A stretch of 17,996 nucleotides of DNA from Calditrichota bacterium (GCA_008501655.1 QQUK01000143.1:1-17996), one strand, 5' to 3'. Counted from the stretch's first letter, positions 1 to 8,383 are shown. Numbers and translations are program-made. Notes: a model not told the origin generated them from the sequence alone.

Positions 1-394
1 ATTTTCAAATGCAGAAAGTTATACATTACCTGATTACAAAGAGATAACTGAGGTTGATGCTGTCGCCGGGACGATGCTGGCTGTATCGAAGGAACGATTT
101 ATGCAGGTGAAGATGTTTGATGAACGGTTTTTTATGTATATGGAAGATTCGGATTTATCATACAAACTGCATCTTGCCGGATATAGAAATTACTTCCATC
201 CCAGAGTCGGCGGAGTACATCTTTGGGGGAAAGGGAGCAAAGCCGGACATATCAAACGGTCATATTATCATCATCTCTCTGTCTGGAAATATTACCTGAA
301 GCATTTTCCGGGAGGTTTTTCAATTATTTTCTTGCCATTCGTTCTTTTAGGTAATTTTTTGCTTTCAATGCTGATACCTAAAAGAAACTCATGA
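1..394 (+). CDS. Family-2 glycosyltransferase, C-terminal part (5' end outside window)
   Basis: An open frame enters from the left edge (first full codon at position 2) and runs 130 residues to a TGA at 392-394. It shows the C-terminal half of a GT2 (GT-A fold) transferase: EVDAVAGTML, then FDERFFMYMEDSDLSYKL, where the ED-x-D block is the acceptor/catalytic-base motif of rhamnosyltransferase-like (WbbL-type) enzymes. A histidine (GGVHLWGKGS) follows where these enzymes usually have H-x-x-x-S. A hydrophobic C-terminal stretch (FSIIFLPFVLLGNFLLSML) suggests membrane association. Such enzymes add a sugar from a nucleotide-sugar donor to a lipid-linked glycan on the cytoplasmic face. The stop overlaps the next start by four bases (ATGA), and the neighbour primes lipid-linked glycans, so a shared surface-glycan pathway is likely. 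The sugar and acceptor cannot be read from the sequence. Confidence 0.85.
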   Translation, partial: FSNAESYTLPDYKEITEVDAVAGTMLAVSKERFMQVKMFDERFFMYMEDSDLSYKLHLAGYRNYFHPRVGGVHLWGKGSKAGHIKRSYYHHLSVWKYYLKHFPGGFSIIFLPFVLLGNFLLSMLIPKRNS

Positions 395-1467
395 ACGATA
401 TATATTTTGAACTGACTGCATTTTCCATCGCCGTTTTTTGCGGTATTGTTTTAATCCCGCTGATGATCCGGATCGGGCATCGTTACAATCTGCTGGATCT
501 TCCCGGACAACATAAACGACATAAAAAGCCGGTACCCATTCTTGGCGGGGTTGGTTTATTTGCAGTTGTCTGGTTATCAATCGGTATTTCAACGTTGGTT
601 TTCCCCGAGCAGTTTACTGATTTTTCAGATATGATAATTTTTATTCTTTTAGGGGCATTGATAATATTGCTCGTTGGGCTTTCTGATGATATGCGTCCTT
701 TGCCAGCCTGGGTAAAACTTATAGCACAATGTGCAGCAGGCTACTTGCTATATCTTGGAGGAGTAACGGTTGAGTTTTTAACTATTCCGACCGGTTCGGT
801 TGAAATCTCTTCTTTTTCTCCGATAATAACAATCGTTTGGGTTGTTATGTTAACAAATGCAATCAACCTAATAGACGGACTTGATGGACTTGCTTCCGGG
901 GTCTCTCTTATTGGTGCTATATCGATGCTGGTAATCGGTCATCTCTACGAAGTCGGAGGGAGCTTGATATTTATTCTTCCGATGGCTGGATACCTGTTTA
1001 TCTTTTTATTTTTCAACCGATATCCTGCGAAGATATTTCTGGGTGATTCCGGGTCGATGCAGATTGGATATTACTTTGCGGTATACTCATTAATAATCCC
1101 TCTGAAATCTTATACTTTGGCAGCCTTGTATCTTCCGTTGTTAGCTTTAGGAGTTCCGTTGCTTGAAGTCTTCTCCTCCTTTGTGCGGAGATTTCTTGGC
1201 GGAAAAAACATCATGAAAGCCGACCGGCGGCATTTATTTCACTATCTGACCCTGTTTGGTTTGTCGCCAAATCGGGTTGTGTCTGTATTTTATTTGTTAG
1301 CAACCATTTACGGAGCCTTTGCAATAGCCATGTTTTATCTCAACCGGGCATTGATGTTTGGGATTTTCCTGTTTTTTATGGTTGTTATTTTTTCTGTTTT
1401 CTATATCTTTATAACCAAATTAAGCTCAAAACGCAGTAATTTTGGGCAGAAAAATAATGTTAGATAG
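391..1467 (+). CDS. WecA/TagO-type undecaprenyl-phosphate sugar-1-phosphate transferase (MraY/GT4 family)
   Basis: A 358-residue polytopic membrane protein of the polyprenyl-phosphate HexNAc-1-phosphate transferase family. It moves a sugar-1-phosphate, usually GlcNAc-1-P from UDP-GlcNAc, onto undecaprenyl phosphate and so starts O-antigen, teichoic-acid or other envelope glycans. Family motifs are in the right order: HKRHKKPVPILGG at 41-53, the Asp pair DD at 99-100, NLIDGLDGLA at 159-168, FLGDSGS at 216-222 and the cytoplasmic histidine loop DRRHLFHYL at 278-286. About ten hydrophobic segments are visible. The histidine-loop form and the short N-terminus favour WecA/TagO over MraY, and no mur genes lie nearby. 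The start overlaps the upstream glycosyltransferase stop (ATGA), implying coupled translation. Substrate specificity is inferred from the family only. Confidence 0.88.
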   Translation: MNDIYFELTAFSIAVFCGIVLIPLMIRIGHRYNLLDLPGQHKRHKKPVPILGGVGLFAVVWLSIGISTLVFPEQFTDFSDMIIFILLGALIILLVGLSDDMRPLPAWVKLIAQCAAGYLLYLGGVTVEFLTIPTGSVEISSFSPIITIVWVVMLTNAINLIDGLDGLASGVSLIGAISMLVIGHLYEVGGSLIFILPMAGYLFIFLFFNRYPAKIFLGDSGSMQIGYYFAVYSLIIPLKSYTLAALYLPLLALGVPLLEVFSSFVRRFLGGKNIMKADRRHLFHYLTLFGLSPNRVVSVFYLLATIYGAFAIAMFYLNRALMFGIFLFFMVVIFSVFYIFITKLSSKRSNFGQKNNVR

Positions 1468-1481
1468 CTGGTGGTATATAG

Positions 1482-2444
1482 ATGGCTGACGGACCATATT
1501 TAGAATTTGAAAAACCGATAGCTGAACTCGAAAAAAAGATATCCGATATGAAGGATTTTTCTGTCGGAGAAAATATCGAGCTCTCCGGAGAGATAGCTTC
1601 AATGCAGAAGAAGCTCGACAAGCTCCGTCAGGATATTTACAATAATCTTACCCGTTGGCAAAAAGTTCAACTCTCACGTCATCCGAAGCGTCCCTATACT
1701 TTAGACTATATTAAAATGATATCGAAAGATTTTATAGAGCTTCATGGTGACAGATATTTTGCTGATGACAAAGCTATGGTCGGCGGTCTTGGAATGATAG
1801 ACGGTCAAAAAGTAATGTTTATTGGTCAGCAAAAGGGAAGAGATACGAAAGAAAAACTGCATCGTAATTTTGGAATGGCACATCCGGAAGGGTATCGTAA
1901 AGCACTCCGTTTATTTTATCTTGCTGAAAAGTTTAATATCCCGATTATAATACTGATTGATACTCCGGGTGCTTTCCCCGGCATTGGTGCCGAAGAACGT
2001 GGTCAGGCAGAAGCTATCGCACGGAATATCCGTGAGATGTCCCGTATCAAGGTCCCGATCGTCTGTATTATCATCGGTGAAGGTGCTTCCGGTGGTGCAT
2101 TAGGTATCGGTGTGGGTGACATTGTATTGATGCTTGAATACTCATGGTATTCCGTAATTTCTCCGGAAGGGTGTGCTGCTATTTTATGGCGGAATGCGAT
2201 TCATGCTCCCGAAGCTGCAGATGCATTGCGGGTGACATCGTCTGACAATCTCAGTTTAAAAATTGTAGATAAAGTTATTAAAGAACCGCCGAGTGGTGCA
2301 CATACTGATCCAAAACAGGCTGCCGTATATGTCAAAGAAGCTATTTTAGACGCATTAAAGCAGCTGAAAGAAACTCCGGTTGATCAGCTTCTTATGAATA
2401 GATTACAAAAGTACCGTACTATCGGTGAATTCGATAATTCGTAA
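1482..2444 (+). CDS. accA: Acetyl-CoA carboxylase carboxyltransferase subunit alpha
   Basis: A 320-residue protein, the usual AccA length. The alpha subunit pairs with AccD to transfer the carboxyl group from carboxybiotin to acetyl-CoA, giving malonyl-CoA, the committed step of fatty-acid synthesis in the cytoplasm. The N-terminal helical/coiled region (about 8-55) is followed by the AccA-typical RHPKRPYTLDYI at 66-77 and ELHGDRYFADD at 86-96. The crotonase-fold core follows: GQQKGRDT, the TPGAFPGIGAEERGQ block at 161-175, the oxyanion-type glycines GEGASGGALGIGVGD at 199-213, and SPEGCAAILW at 227-236. GGTGG at 1470-1474 is a suitable ribosome site 7 nt before ATG. No accD, accB or accC occurs in the window, so this is a separated accA sitting in an envelope cluster. 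Identification is secure. Confidence 0.97.
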   Translation: MADGPYLEFEKPIAELEKKISDMKDFSVGENIELSGEIASMQKKLDKLRQDIYNNLTRWQKVQLSRHPKRPYTLDYIKMISKDFIELHGDRYFADDKAMVGGLGMIDGQKVMFIGQQKGRDTKEKLHRNFGMAHPEGYRKALRLFYLAEKFNIPIIILIDTPGAFPGIGAEERGQAEAIARNIREMSRIKVPIVCIIIGEGASGGALGIGVGDIVLMLEYSWYSVISPEGCAAILWRNAIHAPEAADALRVTSSDNLSLKIVDKVIKEPPSGAHTDPKQAAVYVKEAILDALKQLKETPVDQLLMNRLQKYRTIGEFDNS

Positions 2445-2456
2445 AAAGGATTGCAT

Positions 2457-2624
2457 ATGCCTCTTTCAGAAAAACTACTGAGTAAATTGGTTTGCCCCGG
2501 CTGCAAACAAAAGATGATATATAAAGAAGATCAAGATAAGCTTATCTGTGAAACCTGTAAACTGGCGTATAATGTGACGAATAATGTTCCGGTGCTGCTT
2601 GCAGATGAAGCTGAAAAATTATAA
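2457..2624 (+). CDS. Trm112-like small zinc-ribbon protein (UPF0434 type), 55 aa
   Basis: A short gene with a clear AAGGA site (2446-2450) 6 nt before ATG; it begins 12 nt after the accA stop. The protein starts MPLSEKLLSKLVCPGCKQ and carries two Cys pairs, CPGC (13 and 16) and CETC (31 and 34), then a Val-Pro-Val-Leu-Leu strand near the end. This is the bacterial Trm112/YcaR pattern: a two-knuckle zinc ribbon followed by a short beta/helix tail. Eukaryotic Trm112 activates several methyltransferases; the function of bacterial relatives is not settled, and no methyltransferase gene lies next to this one. Membership of the accA-to-mre operon is inferred from spacing and strand. Confidence 0.82.
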   Translation: MPLSEKLLSKLVCPGCKQKMIYKEDQDKLICETCKLAYNVTNNVPVLLADEAEKL

Positions 2625-2645
2625 GTAATAGGTAAGGATTTATTG

Positions 2646-3098
2646 ATGAAATTATCAAAGTTTAGTGAAGAAAATCTAATCACTTTTAATTTAAGTGCGA
2701 CATCAAAAGATGATGTTATCAAAGAACTGGTTGATGCGATTTCAAATTCGGATACTGTTAAAGACTCCGAACAGTTACTCAAAGACGTTCAGGAACGTGA
2801 GAATTTGGTAACTACAGGTGTCGGCTATGGAGTTGCCTTCCCTCATGCCAAAACAAGAGCTGTCAAAGGTATCGTCATTGCTTTTGGCCGATCCACAGAT
2901 GGAATCGATTTTGATGCAATGGACCATAAACCTGTCAAACTGTTCTTTTTAATCGCTGCTCCTGAAGATGCTATTGGTGCTCATTTGAATGTAATGGCAA
3001 GACTTTCATTTTTAATGAAATCGGAAGAGAACAGGGAAAAACTTTTAGAAGCAGTCTCCCCGGGTGATGTATTAACGTTGATGGATAAAGTTGATTAG
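2646..3098 (+). CDS. PTS EIIA type-2 (fructose/PtsN-like) domain protein
   Basis: A 150-residue single-domain protein of the PTS IIA fructose/mannitol/nitrogen family. The phospho-accepting histidine is His67 in GVAFPHAKT, preceded by the usual RENLVTTGVGYG; HLNVMARLSFLMKSEENREKLL in the C-terminal third is also family-typical. The start is taken as ATG 2646, 7 nt after AAGGA (2634-2638), rather than the in-frame TTG at 2643, which would be only 4 nt from that site. No PTS permease, HPr or EI gene is present, so a regulatory role like PtsN (EIIA-Ntr) is more likely than sugar uptake. Its place between Trm112-like and mreC genes suggests co-expression with wall elongation, but any regulatory target is unknown. 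Confidence 0.87.
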   Translation: MKLSKFSEENLITFNLSATSKDDVIKELVDAISNSDTVKDSEQLLKDVQERENLVTTGVGYGVAFPHAKTRAVKGIVIAFGRSTDGIDFDAMDHKPVKLFFLIAAPEDAIGAHLNVMARLSFLMKSEENREKLLEAVSPGDVLTLMDKVD

Positions 3099-3134
3099 AT
3101 AACGATAAGAGATCAGGCAAGGATGCCGTTGTAA

Positions 3135-3929
3135 ATGAACAAAATTGGTAACTTATTTTCAAAACATATACGAAATATTCATTTTACATCGGTTGTCATT
3201 TTAATTTTAGCGTTACTTTTTGCCGGTACATATATTAATAGTTATATCAATCAGGTTGTCAGTGTTGTTTTTTATTCCCCCTTTTCAATCGTAAAAAATT
3301 CCTATCTTGAGTTAAGAAAAGTAAATGAAGATAATGAACGATTGTCGCAGGCGCTGATCAATGCTACGTTAAAAATTTCAGTGTATGAAGAGGCTGAGCG
3401 GGAAAATCAAAGGTTGCGTTCTATCTTGGGATTTGAGCCAAAACCGATTTATTCACTCCTTCCGGCTGAGATAGTTTCAATTTCCGGTTCATATATTCCA
3501 ATATCTGCAATAATCAATAGAGGGATAAATGATTCGATAGCCGTTGATATGCCTGTAATAAATGAACAGGGATTGATTGGAAGAATATCTTCCGTATCAT
3601 CCGATGCTGCCGTTGTACAACTGCTCACAGATCCTTCCAATCGGGTAGCAGCTCGAATAACCGACAGCCGGGAGATGGGGATAGTTAAATACAATAGCAG
3701 ATCAGGCATGTCCCTTGATAATTTACCGATTCAGGCAACGATTTCCGTAGGCGATGAAATCATATCCTCCGGATTAGGAGGCGTATACCCATCGGGATTA
3801 AAAGTTGGAACTGTTAATCAGGTTGTCAAAGAAGAGCTTGAACCTTTTTATACCGTCCATCTTGATCCGGCTGTAAATTTTTATTCACTTGAAGAGATTT
3901 TTATTTTAAGAGAGTCAATACAGGAATGA
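3135..3929 (+). CDS. mreC: Rod shape-determining protein MreC
   Basis: A 264-residue bitopic inner-membrane protein. One membrane segment lies near residues 17-36, followed by a helical, coiled-coil-forming stretch (about 55-97) ending in the MreC-typical ENQRLRSILGF, then the two-lobed beta domain with AEIVSISGSYIPISAIINRG and GLIGRISSVSSDAAVVQLLTDPSNRVAARI. MreC scaffolds the elongasome in the periplasm and contacts PBP2. Length and motif order match the family. AAGGA at 3119-3123 is 11 nt from ATG, slightly long. The last codons overlap mreD by four bases (ATGA), so coupled translation is expected. mreB, often immediately upstream, is absent; an accA-Trm112-EIIA block takes its place. Identification rests on motifs and on the following mreD-mrdA-mrdB order. 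Confidence 0.95.
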   Translation: MNKIGNLFSKHIRNIHFTSVVILILALLFAGTYINSYINQVVSVVFYSPFSIVKNSYLELRKVNEDNERLSQALINATLKISVYEEAERENQRLRSILGFEPKPIYSLLPAEIVSISGSYIPISAIINRGINDSIAVDMPVINEQGLIGRISSVSSDAAVVQLLTDPSNRVAARITDSREMGIVKYNSRSGMSLDNLPIQATISVGDEIISSGLGGVYPSGLKVGTVNQVVKEELEPFYTVHLDPAVNFYSLEEIFILRESIQE

Positions 3930-4414
3930 CAAAGTATATCCCATATCTTTTGTATTTTTGGCTGATAGCGATGCATCAGGTCTTTCTGTCTGATGTGACA
4001 TCAATTTTCGGTGTAAAGATAAATCTTCCCCTGTTGATTGTTGCATTAGTTGCGGTGTATAAAGAAGAGATTGAGATACTCTGGTTCGGTTTTTTTGTCG
4101 GTTTGATAGGTTTTCAGGGAGCTAACGATTATATGATCTGGCAGGTTCTTATGGTTACTGTCATTGGTGTTGTTACCTATCATTTCAAAGAACGATTAAA
4201 CCTGGAATCACTGTTTGCACGTCTTATACTTGTATTTTCAGTAATTCTAGTGCATAATATTTTCACCTTACTTCTTGAATTAAATGAAGGATTTTTCAAT
4301 ACCCTTTTTGTCAATGCACTTCCCTCAGCAGTGTATACGACTATTTTCGGCTGGATTTTCTTTTTGATAAAAAACGATCGATTAACGTATAAAAAAATTA
4401 AATCAATTTTTTAA
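3926..4414 (+). CDS. mreD: Rod shape-determining protein MreD
   Basis: A 162-residue, very hydrophobic protein with about five membrane segments and a basic C-terminus (NDRLTYKKIKSIF), the usual size and build of MreD. Primary sequence is poorly conserved in this family. The stretch NLPLLIVALVAVYK followed by GFFVGLIGF occupies the place of the family's common PDLLL...G-x-x-x-GL pattern, with Asn in place of the first Asp. MreD is an inner-membrane partner of MreC in the elongasome. Identification relies largely on position between mreC (4-bp overlap) and mrdA (3-nt gap), and the hydropathy agrees. No clear ribosome site of its own is seen, so translation probably follows mreC termination. 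Confidence 0.88.
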   Translation: MTKYIPYLLYFWLIAMHQVFLSDVTSIFGVKINLPLLIVALVAVYKEEIEILWFGFFVGLIGFQGANDYMIWQVLMVTVIGVVTYHFKERLNLESLFARLILVFSVILVHNIFTLLLELNEGFFNTLFVNALPSAVYTTIFGWIFFLIKNDRLTYKKIKSIF

Positions 4415-4417
4415 CTT

Positions 4418-6241
4418 ATGGAACGGTTTAAACTCTCTTTAGAATACCGGGAAAAAGTAGGATACCTGCTGGTTATAGTTATGCTGGTTGTTCTTTCTTT
4501 AGGTCTGTTTAAACTTCAGATTTTTCAATACAGAGATCTTTCTGAACAATCTGAAAAAAACAGAATCAGGGTTGAACCGATTTTACCGAGACGGGGTATT
4601 GTAACCGACCGTTTTGGGAAAATTATTATTGATAATCGTCCTTCGTATACTGTATCTATTATCCCTTCAGAAATTGTAGATGGGAAGACAATTGAAAATC
4701 TTGCCGAACTTATCAATCTTGATTCCACTCAGATTGTGAAACGTTTGAAGCGAAACATGATCTCCCGTTATCAACAGACACCGATAAAACGTGATATCCC
4801 ATTTGAGACGGTGGCGATTCTTGAAGAACAGAGTAACAGATTCCCGGGAGTTACCTACCAAATGGAGAGGGTCCGTCAGTATAATCATGAATTAAATGCT
4901 GAGACGTATACCGGGTATGTTGGTGAAATTTCCGAGGATGAACTCAAAGGGAGAGATCCACTCCTTTATCATCTTGGTTCTATCACCGGAAAAAAAGGTC
5001 TTGAGAAACAATATGATGAGATACTTCGGGGAAGAGAAGGTACTAACTATATTGAGGTGACTGCTTCCGGTCAGATTATAGGTGAATATCCGGATAAAGA
5101 AAGCACCGAGGCTATTCCCGGTGCTAATTTGGTTCTTTCCATTGATAATGAACTGCAGCTTGCCTGTACAAAAGCACTTGATACATTCTGTTGTGGTGCA
5201 ATTGTTGCTATGGATCCTCGAAATGGTGAGATTTTGGCAATGACTTCATACCCCGGCTATGATGCCAACATCTTTTCATCGGTAATCCCTGAATCTCTTT
5301 GGACAGAGATTCGTACAGATTCAACACATCCTCTCTTAAATCGACCCCTGAACGGACTTTATCCACCAGGTTCTACAGTGAAGTTTGTCGGGGTTGGTGC
5401 CGGACTTGAAGAAGGCGCGGTCACAGAAAATTCAATATTTAAGCCTTGTATCGGTGGGTATCAATTCGGGAACAGGTTCTTTAGATGCTGGGACCCCGGA
5501 GGTCATGGAACACTGAACGCTGCTCATACACTGGAGCAGTCTTGTGATGTCTATATGTATCAGCTTGGGTTGAAACTCGGCATCGATAAACTTGCTGAAT
5601 ATTATGCTGCCTGTGGATTCGGTTCATTAACAAATGTAGACCTTCCCCGGGAAGCAAAAGGATTAAATCCTACAACTGAATATTACGATGAACGGTACGG
5701 TAAAAAAAAATGGACACTTGGTCTTGTATTAAATAATTCAATCGGACAAGGTGAGTTGCTTGTTACCCCTTTACAGTTAGCACAATTCTTTTGCGGTCTT
5801 GCTAATGACGGTGTTGTCTATCAGCCTCATTTAGTAAAAAAGATTAATAGATTCAACGGTATTGAAACCGAGATTCAACCGAAAGTAGCTTTTAACCTGC
5901 CATTCTCAAGCAATACAATGCGAATATTACGGGAAGGACTGATGCTTGTTGTTGAAGGGGAGCATGGTACTGCTAAACGATTAAAGAACGAGTATTATTC
6001 AATTGGAGGAAAAACAGGTACTGCTGAAAATCCACATGGTGAAAATCATTCCTGGTTTGCAGGAGTTGCACCTCTTGATAATCCCGAGATTATTGTCGTT
6101 GCTATCGTTGAAAATGCCGGTCATGGTTCTGAAGTTGCAGCTCCACTTGTCGGTAGCGTAATTCAATCGTATATGTACCGGAAGCTCGGTATCGATGTTT
6201 CAGATTCAATTGTTGTCGAGAAAGGTCTTGGTCAGTTATGA
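4418..6241 (+). CDS. mrdA: Penicillin-binding protein 2, elongasome D,D-transpeptidase
   Basis: A 607-residue class B PBP that cross-links peptidoglycan during side-wall growth. A single N-terminal membrane anchor (about 14-36) is followed by the dimerisation/pedestal domain, with RRGIVTDRFGKII at 59-71 typical of class B PBPs. The transpeptidase domain has all three active-site motifs: Ser319-T-V-Lys322 in PPGSTVKF, SCD at 375-377, and KTG at 532-534 (GGKTGTAEN). LGLVLNNSIGQGELLVTPLQ at 434-453 is also typical. The second motif is SxD rather than the textbook SxN, which I believe is common in PBP2 and do not count as a defect. The gene starts 3 nt after mreD and ends in a 4-bp overlap (ATGA) with its glycosyltransferase partner rodA. 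Full length and intact. Confidence 0.97.
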   Translation: MERFKLSLEYREKVGYLLVIVMLVVLSLGLFKLQIFQYRDLSEQSEKNRIRVEPILPRRGIVTDRFGKIIIDNRPSYTVSIIPSEIVDGKTIENLAELINLDSTQIVKRLKRNMISRYQQTPIKRDIPFETVAILEEQSNRFPGVTYQMERVRQYNHELNAETYTGYVGEISEDELKGRDPLLYHLGSITGKKGLEKQYDEILRGREGTNYIEVTASGQIIGEYPDKESTEAIPGANLVLSIDNELQLACTKALDTFCCGAIVAMDPRNGEILAMTSYPGYDANIFSSVIPESLWTEIRTDSTHPLLNRPLNGLYPPGSTVKFVGVGAGLEEGAVTENSIFKPCIGGYQFGNRFFRCWDPGGHGTLNAAHTLEQSCDVYMYQLGLKLGIDKLAEYYAACGFGSLTNVDLPREAKGLNPTTEYYDERYGKKKWTLGLVLNNSIGQGELLVTPLQLAQFFCGLANDGVVYQPHLVKKINRFNGIETEIQPKVAFNLPFSSNTMRILREGLMLVVEGEHGTAKRLKNEYYSIGGKTGTAENPHGENHSWFAGVAPLDNPEIIVVAIVENAGHGSEVAAPLVGSVIQSYMYRKLGIDVSDSIVVEKGLGQL

Positions 6242-7458
6242 ATCTGAAATATTCAGCTCTTGATTGGAAGTTGATACTTGCCGCCCTTGTTTTGTCTTTT
6301 ATCGGTATCATGCTTATAATGTCCGCTCAGCATAATGCTGATACTGAATATCAACGGGATTATTATCTCAGGCAATCGCTTTGGCTTGCTGTTGCATTTA
6401 TCATCTTTGCTGTAATAGTTCATATTCCACCAAAACTGTTTGATATGATGGCGTATGTGATGTACGGTATTTCAATACTATTATTAGTACTTGTGTTGTT
6501 TGTTGGTTCAGCAAAAATGGGTGCATCTAGATGGTTTTCATTCGGTTCTATGAATTTTGCCCCTTCTGATTTTGCCAAAGTTGCGGTACTTTTTGCACTC
6601 TCAAGATTTTTAGCCTATACAAAACTGCCTGTGGCAAGTAAACGGCGTATGGCGATAACGGCTATCATTACAATTATTCCGGTGGCACTGATATTGAAAC
6701 AACCGGATTTAGGGACATCGCTTGTTTTTTTGGTTCTGCTTTTTATACTCTGGTTCTGGGCGGGGCTTTCACCTATTTATCTTTTGCTTATAGTCTCACC
6801 TATATTTTCTCTGATAGCAGCATCTCATTGGCTGGCATGGTCGATTTATATCGTTGTTCTTTTGATTTTTCTGTTTATTTCTAAACCGGGAATCATATTC
6901 GGAATTGCTGCAGTTGTAACAAACCTTGTTTCCGGTATTATGACTCCGATAATGTGGAGTCGGCTTGCTGATTATCAGAAGCTGCGTATTCTGACCTTTT
7001 TAGATCCAGGCCGTGATCCGCGCGGGGCAGGGTATCAGATTATCCAATCGAAAATTGCAATAGGGTCTGGGGGGGTCTTTGGGAAAGGTTTTTTAAACGG
7101 CTCTCAGACGCGTCTTGATTTTCTTCCTGAACCGCATACCGATTTTATCTTTTCGGTTCTTGGTGAAGAATTTGGATTGATTGGTGCGCTGTTTGTATTG
7201 TTACTGTTTACATTTATATTTTATCGTTCAATTAAAATTGCATCACATTGCCGCTCAAGATTTGCCTCACTTGTTGTGATGGGAGCAGCCGGGATTATCA
7301 TGTTTCAGTTTCTTGTCAATATCGGGATGACTCTCGGATTTATGCCGGTTACCGGACTTCCACTGCCTTTCGTGAGCTATGGGGGAACATCTCTTGTTCT
7401 TTTCTGGGCTCTTATCGGTCTGATTGTCTCTGCCGAAGCACGCTGGCAGGAATACTAA
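6238..7458 (+). CDS. mrdB: RodA, SEDS-family peptidoglycan glycosyltransferase
   Basis: A 406-residue polytopic protein of the SEDS family, which polymerises lipid II into glycan strands together with PBP2. Recognisable features are the DWKLILAALVLSFIG start, FAPSDFAKVAVL at 107-118, LKQPDLGTSLVF at 153-164, DPGRDPRGAGYQIIQSKIAI at 256-275 and the HTDFIF motif at 300-305 within a strongly conserved block (FLPEPHTDFIFSVLGEEFG); Asp302 fits the functionally critical SEDS aspartate. The C-terminal GMTLGFMPVTGLPLPFVSYGG is the family signature. About ten membrane segments, with a somewhat long hydrophobic middle section. The start lies inside the mrdA stop (ATGA), and the stop overlaps the next gene by one base (TAATG). 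Identification is secure; RodA rather than FtsW follows from the mre/PBP2 context. Confidence 0.96.
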   Translation: MNLKYSALDWKLILAALVLSFIGIMLIMSAQHNADTEYQRDYYLRQSLWLAVAFIIFAVIVHIPPKLFDMMAYVMYGISILLLVLVLFVGSAKMGASRWFSFGSMNFAPSDFAKVAVLFALSRFLAYTKLPVASKRRMAITAIITIIPVALILKQPDLGTSLVFLVLLFILWFWAGLSPIYLLLIVSPIFSLIAASHWLAWSIYIVVLLIFLFISKPGIIFGIAAVVTNLVSGIMTPIMWSRLADYQKLRILTFLDPGRDPRGAGYQIIQSKIAIGSGGVFGKGFLNGSQTRLDFLPEPHTDFIFSVLGEEFGLIGALFVLLLFTFIFYRSIKIASHCRSRFASLVVMGAAGIIMFQFLVNIGMTLGFMPVTGLPLPFVSYGGTSLVLFWALIGLIVSAEARWQEY

Positions 7459-8354
7459 TGAATCAGGATCATTCTATTCTCAAACCTCTCTTAGCATTAG
7501 CAGCCGGAGCGTTATGTATTTCATTTGCTCCCGTGTTTGTAAAAATGATAGATGGAACTACGCTTGGACCGACAGCAATTGCATTTTGGCGGACCTTATT
7601 CGGTGCGGGGATTCTGTTTATCTGGGCTCTGGTAATGGGGAAAAAGCTGATGCTTCCTAAATCAATCTTACTTTATGCATTGATCGGCGGTTTTATCTTT
7701 TTCTGCGATCTTTTTGTCTGGCATAAATCAATAATATTTTCAGGTGCCGGTATCGCAACAATACTGGGGAATACCCAGGTTTTTTGGATGGCTCTTATCG
7801 GTGTAACATTGTTTGATGAAAAATTAAAACCGATATATTTCGTCTCGGTGCTGATGGCATTTGTGGGAGTTGTGCTGCTTGTCGGTTTTGGTTCCTTTGA
7901 GACATTTGAAACAACTTATATCAATGGTATTATATTCGGGCTTATGACCGGAGTGTTTTACGCAGGGTATTTAACAACCTTGAAAAAATCAGGTCACGCA
8001 GGTTCATCAATTAGTTTTATAACTATGATGGCATGGGTCTCTTTATTCTCAGCGATATTCCTGGGGATTGCAATGTTGTTTGAATCTGACCCAATTCTGC
8101 CGGATTCAACTTATACCTGGGTTATTTTGTTCTCTCTTGCCTTTGTTGCACAATCAGCCGGATGGTACATCATTTCAGCAAACCTGCCAAAATTACGTGC
8201 ATCACAAAGCGGGATGGTATTATTACTGCAACCTACAATGGCGGCAGTGTGGGGATGGTTGTTTTTTGCTGAAAACCTGACGGTACTGCAGATTTTTGGT
8301 GCAGTCTTAACGCTTGCTGCTATTTATTTCGGCTCGGTAAAGCGGGCAAAATAA
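7458..8354 (+). CDS. EamA/DMT-superfamily transporter (two EamA repeats), substrate unknown
   Basis: A 298-residue protein with about ten hydrophobic helices in two repeats, as in the EamA (RhaT-like) branch of the drug/metabolite transporter superfamily. The first half has FAPVFVKMIDGTTLGPTAIAFWRTLFG and ends in VFWMALIGVTLFDEKLKPIYFVSVLMAFVGVVLL; the second ends in MVLLLQPTMAAVWGWLFFAENLTVLQIFGAVL, the usual repeat-closing pattern. The start is ATG 7458, because AGGA (7448-7451) lies 6 nt upstream, the one-base overlap with the rodA stop is natural, and the frame upstream is only a shadow of rodA. Family members export or import metabolites; the substrate cannot be predicted. The tight link to rodA suggests co-translation with the wall genes. 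The operon ends here at a hairpin. Confidence 0.85.
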   Translation: MNQDHSILKPLLALAAGALCISFAPVFVKMIDGTTLGPTAIAFWRTLFGAGILFIWALVMGKKLMLPKSILLYALIGGFIFFCDLFVWHKSIIFSGAGIATILGNTQVFWMALIGVTLFDEKLKPIYFVSVLMAFVGVVLLVGFGSFETFETTYINGIIFGLMTGVFYAGYLTTLKKSGHAGSSISFITMMAWVSLFSAIFLGIAMLFESDPILPDSTYTWVILFSLAFVAQSAGWYIISANLPKLRASQSGMVLLLQPTMAAVWGWLFFAENLTVLQIFGAVLTLAAIYFGSVKRAK

Positions 8355-8383
8355 AAAGCGAAGCCTGTTTGAGACTTCGCTTT
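8355..8383. terminator. Bidirectional intrinsic terminator between convergent genes
   Basis: A 9-bp perfect stem, AAAGCGAAG (8355-8363) and CTTCGCTTT (8375-8383), with an 11-nt loop. It starts directly after the DMT-gene stop and sits 23 bp from the rocD stop. On the - strand the stem is followed by a T-rich run (TTTTATTTT), a good terminator for rocD; on the + strand the T run is weaker. Shared use by both operons is inferred. Confidence 0.8.

Noticed and set aside
5540..5552. PBP2 second motif SCD instead of SxN as a sign of inactivation.
   Set aside because: SxD is, to my knowledge, common in elongasome PBP2 proteins, and the SxxK and KTG motifs are intact.
7248..7457. A 70-residue N-terminal extension of the DMT protein.
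   Set aside because: It lies wholly inside mrdB in another frame, has no hydrophobic or family-like character, and ATG 7458 has a ribosome site at proper spacing.
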